Assembly (NCBI GenBank): GCA_003161435.1
Contig: PMOS01000024.1
Coordinates: 1-64,000 of the forward strand
DNA length: 64,000 bases
Direction: 5' to 3'
Origin: Vulcanimicrobiota bacterium
GTDB lineage: Bacteria; Vulcanimicrobiota; Vulcanimicrobiia; Vulcanimicrobiales; Vulcanimicrobiaceae
A model generated the notes under the pieces. The model searched no databases. It was not told the origin of the DNA and saw nothing but the letters and a program-made list of their open reading frames with translations. Position 1 is the first letter of the stretch; each line of letters opens with the position of its first letter. Shown piece after piece: positions 62,436 through 64,000 of this stretch. Made by a program: the position numbers and the translations under genes.

Positions 62436-63546
62436 GCGCCGGCGGCGTGATGCGCTCGGCGATCGCGGCGCGCAGCGCGTCGATGCCGTCGCCGTTCTTC
62501 GCGCTCACCTCGAGCGCGCCGGCCGGCAGCGCCGCGCGTTCGCCGGCGTCCAGCCGGTCGACCTTGTTGAAAACGTCGATCAACGGCTTTTCGTCGAGCT
62601 TGAGCTCGCGCAGGATCGACTCGACCGACGCCTTCTGGCGCGGCCAATCCGGATTCGCCGCGTCGTGCACGTGCACGAGCACGTCGGCGGCGTCGAGCTC
62701 TTCGAGCGTCGCACGAAACGCGTTGACCAGCTCCTGCGGTAACGCGGTGATGAACCCGACGGTATCGGCGAGACGAACGTTGACCCCCGGCGCCACGTAG
62801 GCGCGCCGCAGCGTCGGGTCGAGGGTCGCGAACGGCTGGTCGGCGACGAACGCGCCCTCGCCTTGTCCCGATCCCGCCAGCCGGTTGAGCAGCGACGACT
62901 TGCCGACGTTGGTATAACCGACGAGCGCCACGAACGGATCGCGCCCGCGGCCGGAGCGACGCGTCTCACGCTGCTTGCGAACGTCGTCGAGCTGATGTCC
63001 GAGCAGCGAAACGCGCTGCTGGATCTTGCGCCGGTCGACTTCGAGCTTCGTCTCGCCGGGACCGCGCGTGCCGACGCCGCCGCCCAGCCGCGAGAGCGCC
63101 TCGCCGGCACCGATCAAGTTCGACTGCCGGTAGCGCAGTTGTGCGAGCTCGACCTGGAGCTGGCCCTCGCGCGAGCGCGCGTGCTGGGCGAAGATGTCCA
63201 GGATCAGCATGGTGCGGTCGACGATCGGCAGCGGAACGATCTTCTCGAGGTTCGTGCGCTGGCGCGGTCGCAGATCGTTGTACACGAACAGCACGTCGGC
63301 TCGGAGCTCGGTCGCGCGCTCGGCGATCTCGCGCGCTTTGCCGCTGCCGACCAGCGTGGCGGGATCGACGTGCGCCAGCTTCTGCACGACCTCGCCGACG
63401 ACCGTCGCGCCCGCCGCTTTGGCGAGCGCGATGAACTCGGCCAGCTCGGGCGCAAGCGCACGCCGCGGGTCTTGCAGATCGACCGCGACCACGAGCGCGC
63501 GCTGCGCGGCGGGACCGGTCGGATAGAGCCGGCGATCCTGGTTCAC
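62416..63546 (-). CDS. hflX: ribosome-associated GTPase HflX
   Basis: 376 residues from GTG 63546, overlapping the binding-protein stop (GTGA). HflX glycine-rich motif GGGVGTRGPGE (155-165). GTPase motifs: G1 GYTNVGKS (210-217), G3 DTVGF (261-265), and the G4 NKVD in the C-terminal half. It splits stalled 70S ribosomes under stress. The N-terminal domain (ALVVAVDL...ELAEFIALAKAAGATVVGE) fits the family. Confidence 0.95.
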   Translation of the reverse strand: MNQDRRLYPTGPAAQRALVVAVDLQDPRRALAPELAEFIALAKAAGATVVGEVVQKLAHVDPATLVGSGKAREIAERATELRADVLFVYNDLRPRQRTNLEKIVPLPIVDRTMLILDIFAQHARSREGQLQVELAQLRYRQSNLIGAGEALSRLGGGVGTRGPGETKLEVDRRKIQQRVSLLGHQLDDVRKQRETRRSGRGRDPFVALVGYTNVGKSSLLNRLAGSGQGEGAFVADQPFATLDPTLRRAYVAPGVNVRLADTVGFITALPQELVNAFRATLEELDAADVLVHVHDAANPDWPRQKASVESILRELKLDEKPLIDVFNKVDRLDAGERAALPAGALEVSAKNGDGIDALRAAIAERITPPAHAGRGA

Positions 63547-64000
63547 GTCGACACGTTCGCGAGCGTCGCGACAAGCCAGGCGAGGCCGTCGTTGTAGCGC
63601 GGGCCGGGCCGCTCGAGGATCGCCGCGTCGGGCAGCACGTAGAGATGGTGCTCGCGCACCGCGCGCAGCGCGGTCCACGGCGCTTGGCCCAGCACGTCGT
63701 GCAGGTGGATGTCGGGATCGGCGATCAACACGTCGGGCTGGCGCGCGACGAGCGCCTCTGCGCTGTAGCGCGCGTACGGCGCGTTGATGTCGGCGGCGGC
63801 GTTGCGTCCGCCCGCCATTGCGATAAGCGTGTCGATGTAGGAACCCTTGCCGACGGTAAAGATCGGCGCCGTGCCGAGCACGACGAACACCGACGGCGGA
63901 CGCTTGTGCGGCTTGACGGCACGCAGGATCGTGGCCGTGCGCGCGCGCAGCCGGCGAACGTACGCCTCGGCGTCGCGGCGGTGGTCGGTCACCACGCCCA
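63543..64000 (-). CDS. periplasmic substrate-binding protein, BtuF-like, N-terminus beyond window
   Basis: The last 150 or so residues of a binding protein whose start lies past the right edge. Family marks of cobalamin/iron-siderophore binding proteins are FVVLGTAPIFTVGKGSYIDT, EALVARQPDVLIADPD and PWTALRAVREHHLYVLPDAA, then RPGPRYNDGLAWLV. It would capture cobalamin or a related corrinoid or siderophore for an ABC importer. GTGA overlap with hflX. Confidence 0.78.
   Translation of the reverse strand, partial: GVVTDHRRDAEAYVRRLRARTATILRAVKPHKRPPSVFVVLGTAPIFTVGKGSYIDTLIAMAGGRNAAADINAPYARYSAEALVARQPDVLIADPDIHLHDVLGQAPWTALRAVREHHLYVLPDAAILERPGPRYNDGLAWLVATLANVST

Overview
The window is a strongly GC-rich bacterial chromosome segment carrying about 60 closely packed protein genes. 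Many are translationally coupled through ATGA, GTGA, TTGA or TGATG overlaps. No rRNA, tRNA, CRISPR array or insertion sequence was found. The cell looks like a motile diderm: there are beta-barrel surface proteins, lipoproteins, a flagellin with a sigma-28-type promoter, and a full 14-subunit complex I. Gene content would fit a deep-branching lineage such as Eremiobacterota (WPS-2), but that is inference; no marker here fixes the taxon.

Layout. (1) 1-5827, minus strand: a chaperone/usher-like surface cluster (barrel protein with Cna-B-like domains, pilin-like exported protein, periplasmic chaperone-like protein, and an exported protein cut by the window edge). (2) 5900-7724: sigma-28 promoter, structured leader, flagellin, and a lipoprotein. 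(3) 7813-10697: an M-box (Mg2+) riboswitch with terminator, then an MgtE-N/CBS protein and an atypical NRAMP transporter whose metal-site motifs are non-canonical, so probably a Mg2+ importer operon. (4) 10694-15291: a sedolisin-like lipoprotein protease, then a MalT-like ATPase without HTH coupled to an HD-GYP phosphodiesterase. (5) 15408-23239: a PucR regulator with glutamine synthetase, VOC protein, aromatic-amino-acid-type PLP decarboxylase, aldo/keto reductase, RidA and small unknowns. (6) 23236-34164, minus strand: a five-gene operon of exported DUF11-type proteins, a large outer-membrane barrel and a glycine-rich surface protein. (7) 34362-40801: TPR protein, fumarase, arylformamidase-like hydrolase, a membrane TIR protein coupled to an exported partner, and a GNAT acetyltransferase. 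(8) 40798-57536, minus strand: complex I in two blocks, nuoABCD and nuoEF-x-y-GHIJKLMN. Two paralogous tiny membrane proteins (x, y) sit between nuoF and nuoG. A short reductase/haem-binding segment separates the blocks. (9) 57559-64000: lipoprotein, K+ channel-like protein, dehydrogenase, carboxymuconolactone-decarboxylase-like protein, metallo-beta-lactamase, trypsin-like lipoprotein protease, HflX and a truncated BtuF-like binding protein.

How the parts work together. Complex I feeds electrons into respiration and builds the proton gradient; fumarase belongs to the same central metabolism. The M-box ties Mg2+ status to the NRAMP/MgtE-N operon. The two surface clusters share one architecture (signal peptide, Pro/Ser/Ala-rich linker, barrel, immunoglobulin-like or Cna-B modules, small exported partners) and are the best candidates for an undescribed surface-assembly system. 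Other unusual signals are apparent CUG starts overlapping the upstream UGA, and a dispersed palindromic repeat that supplies the C-termini of NuoI and NuoJ.
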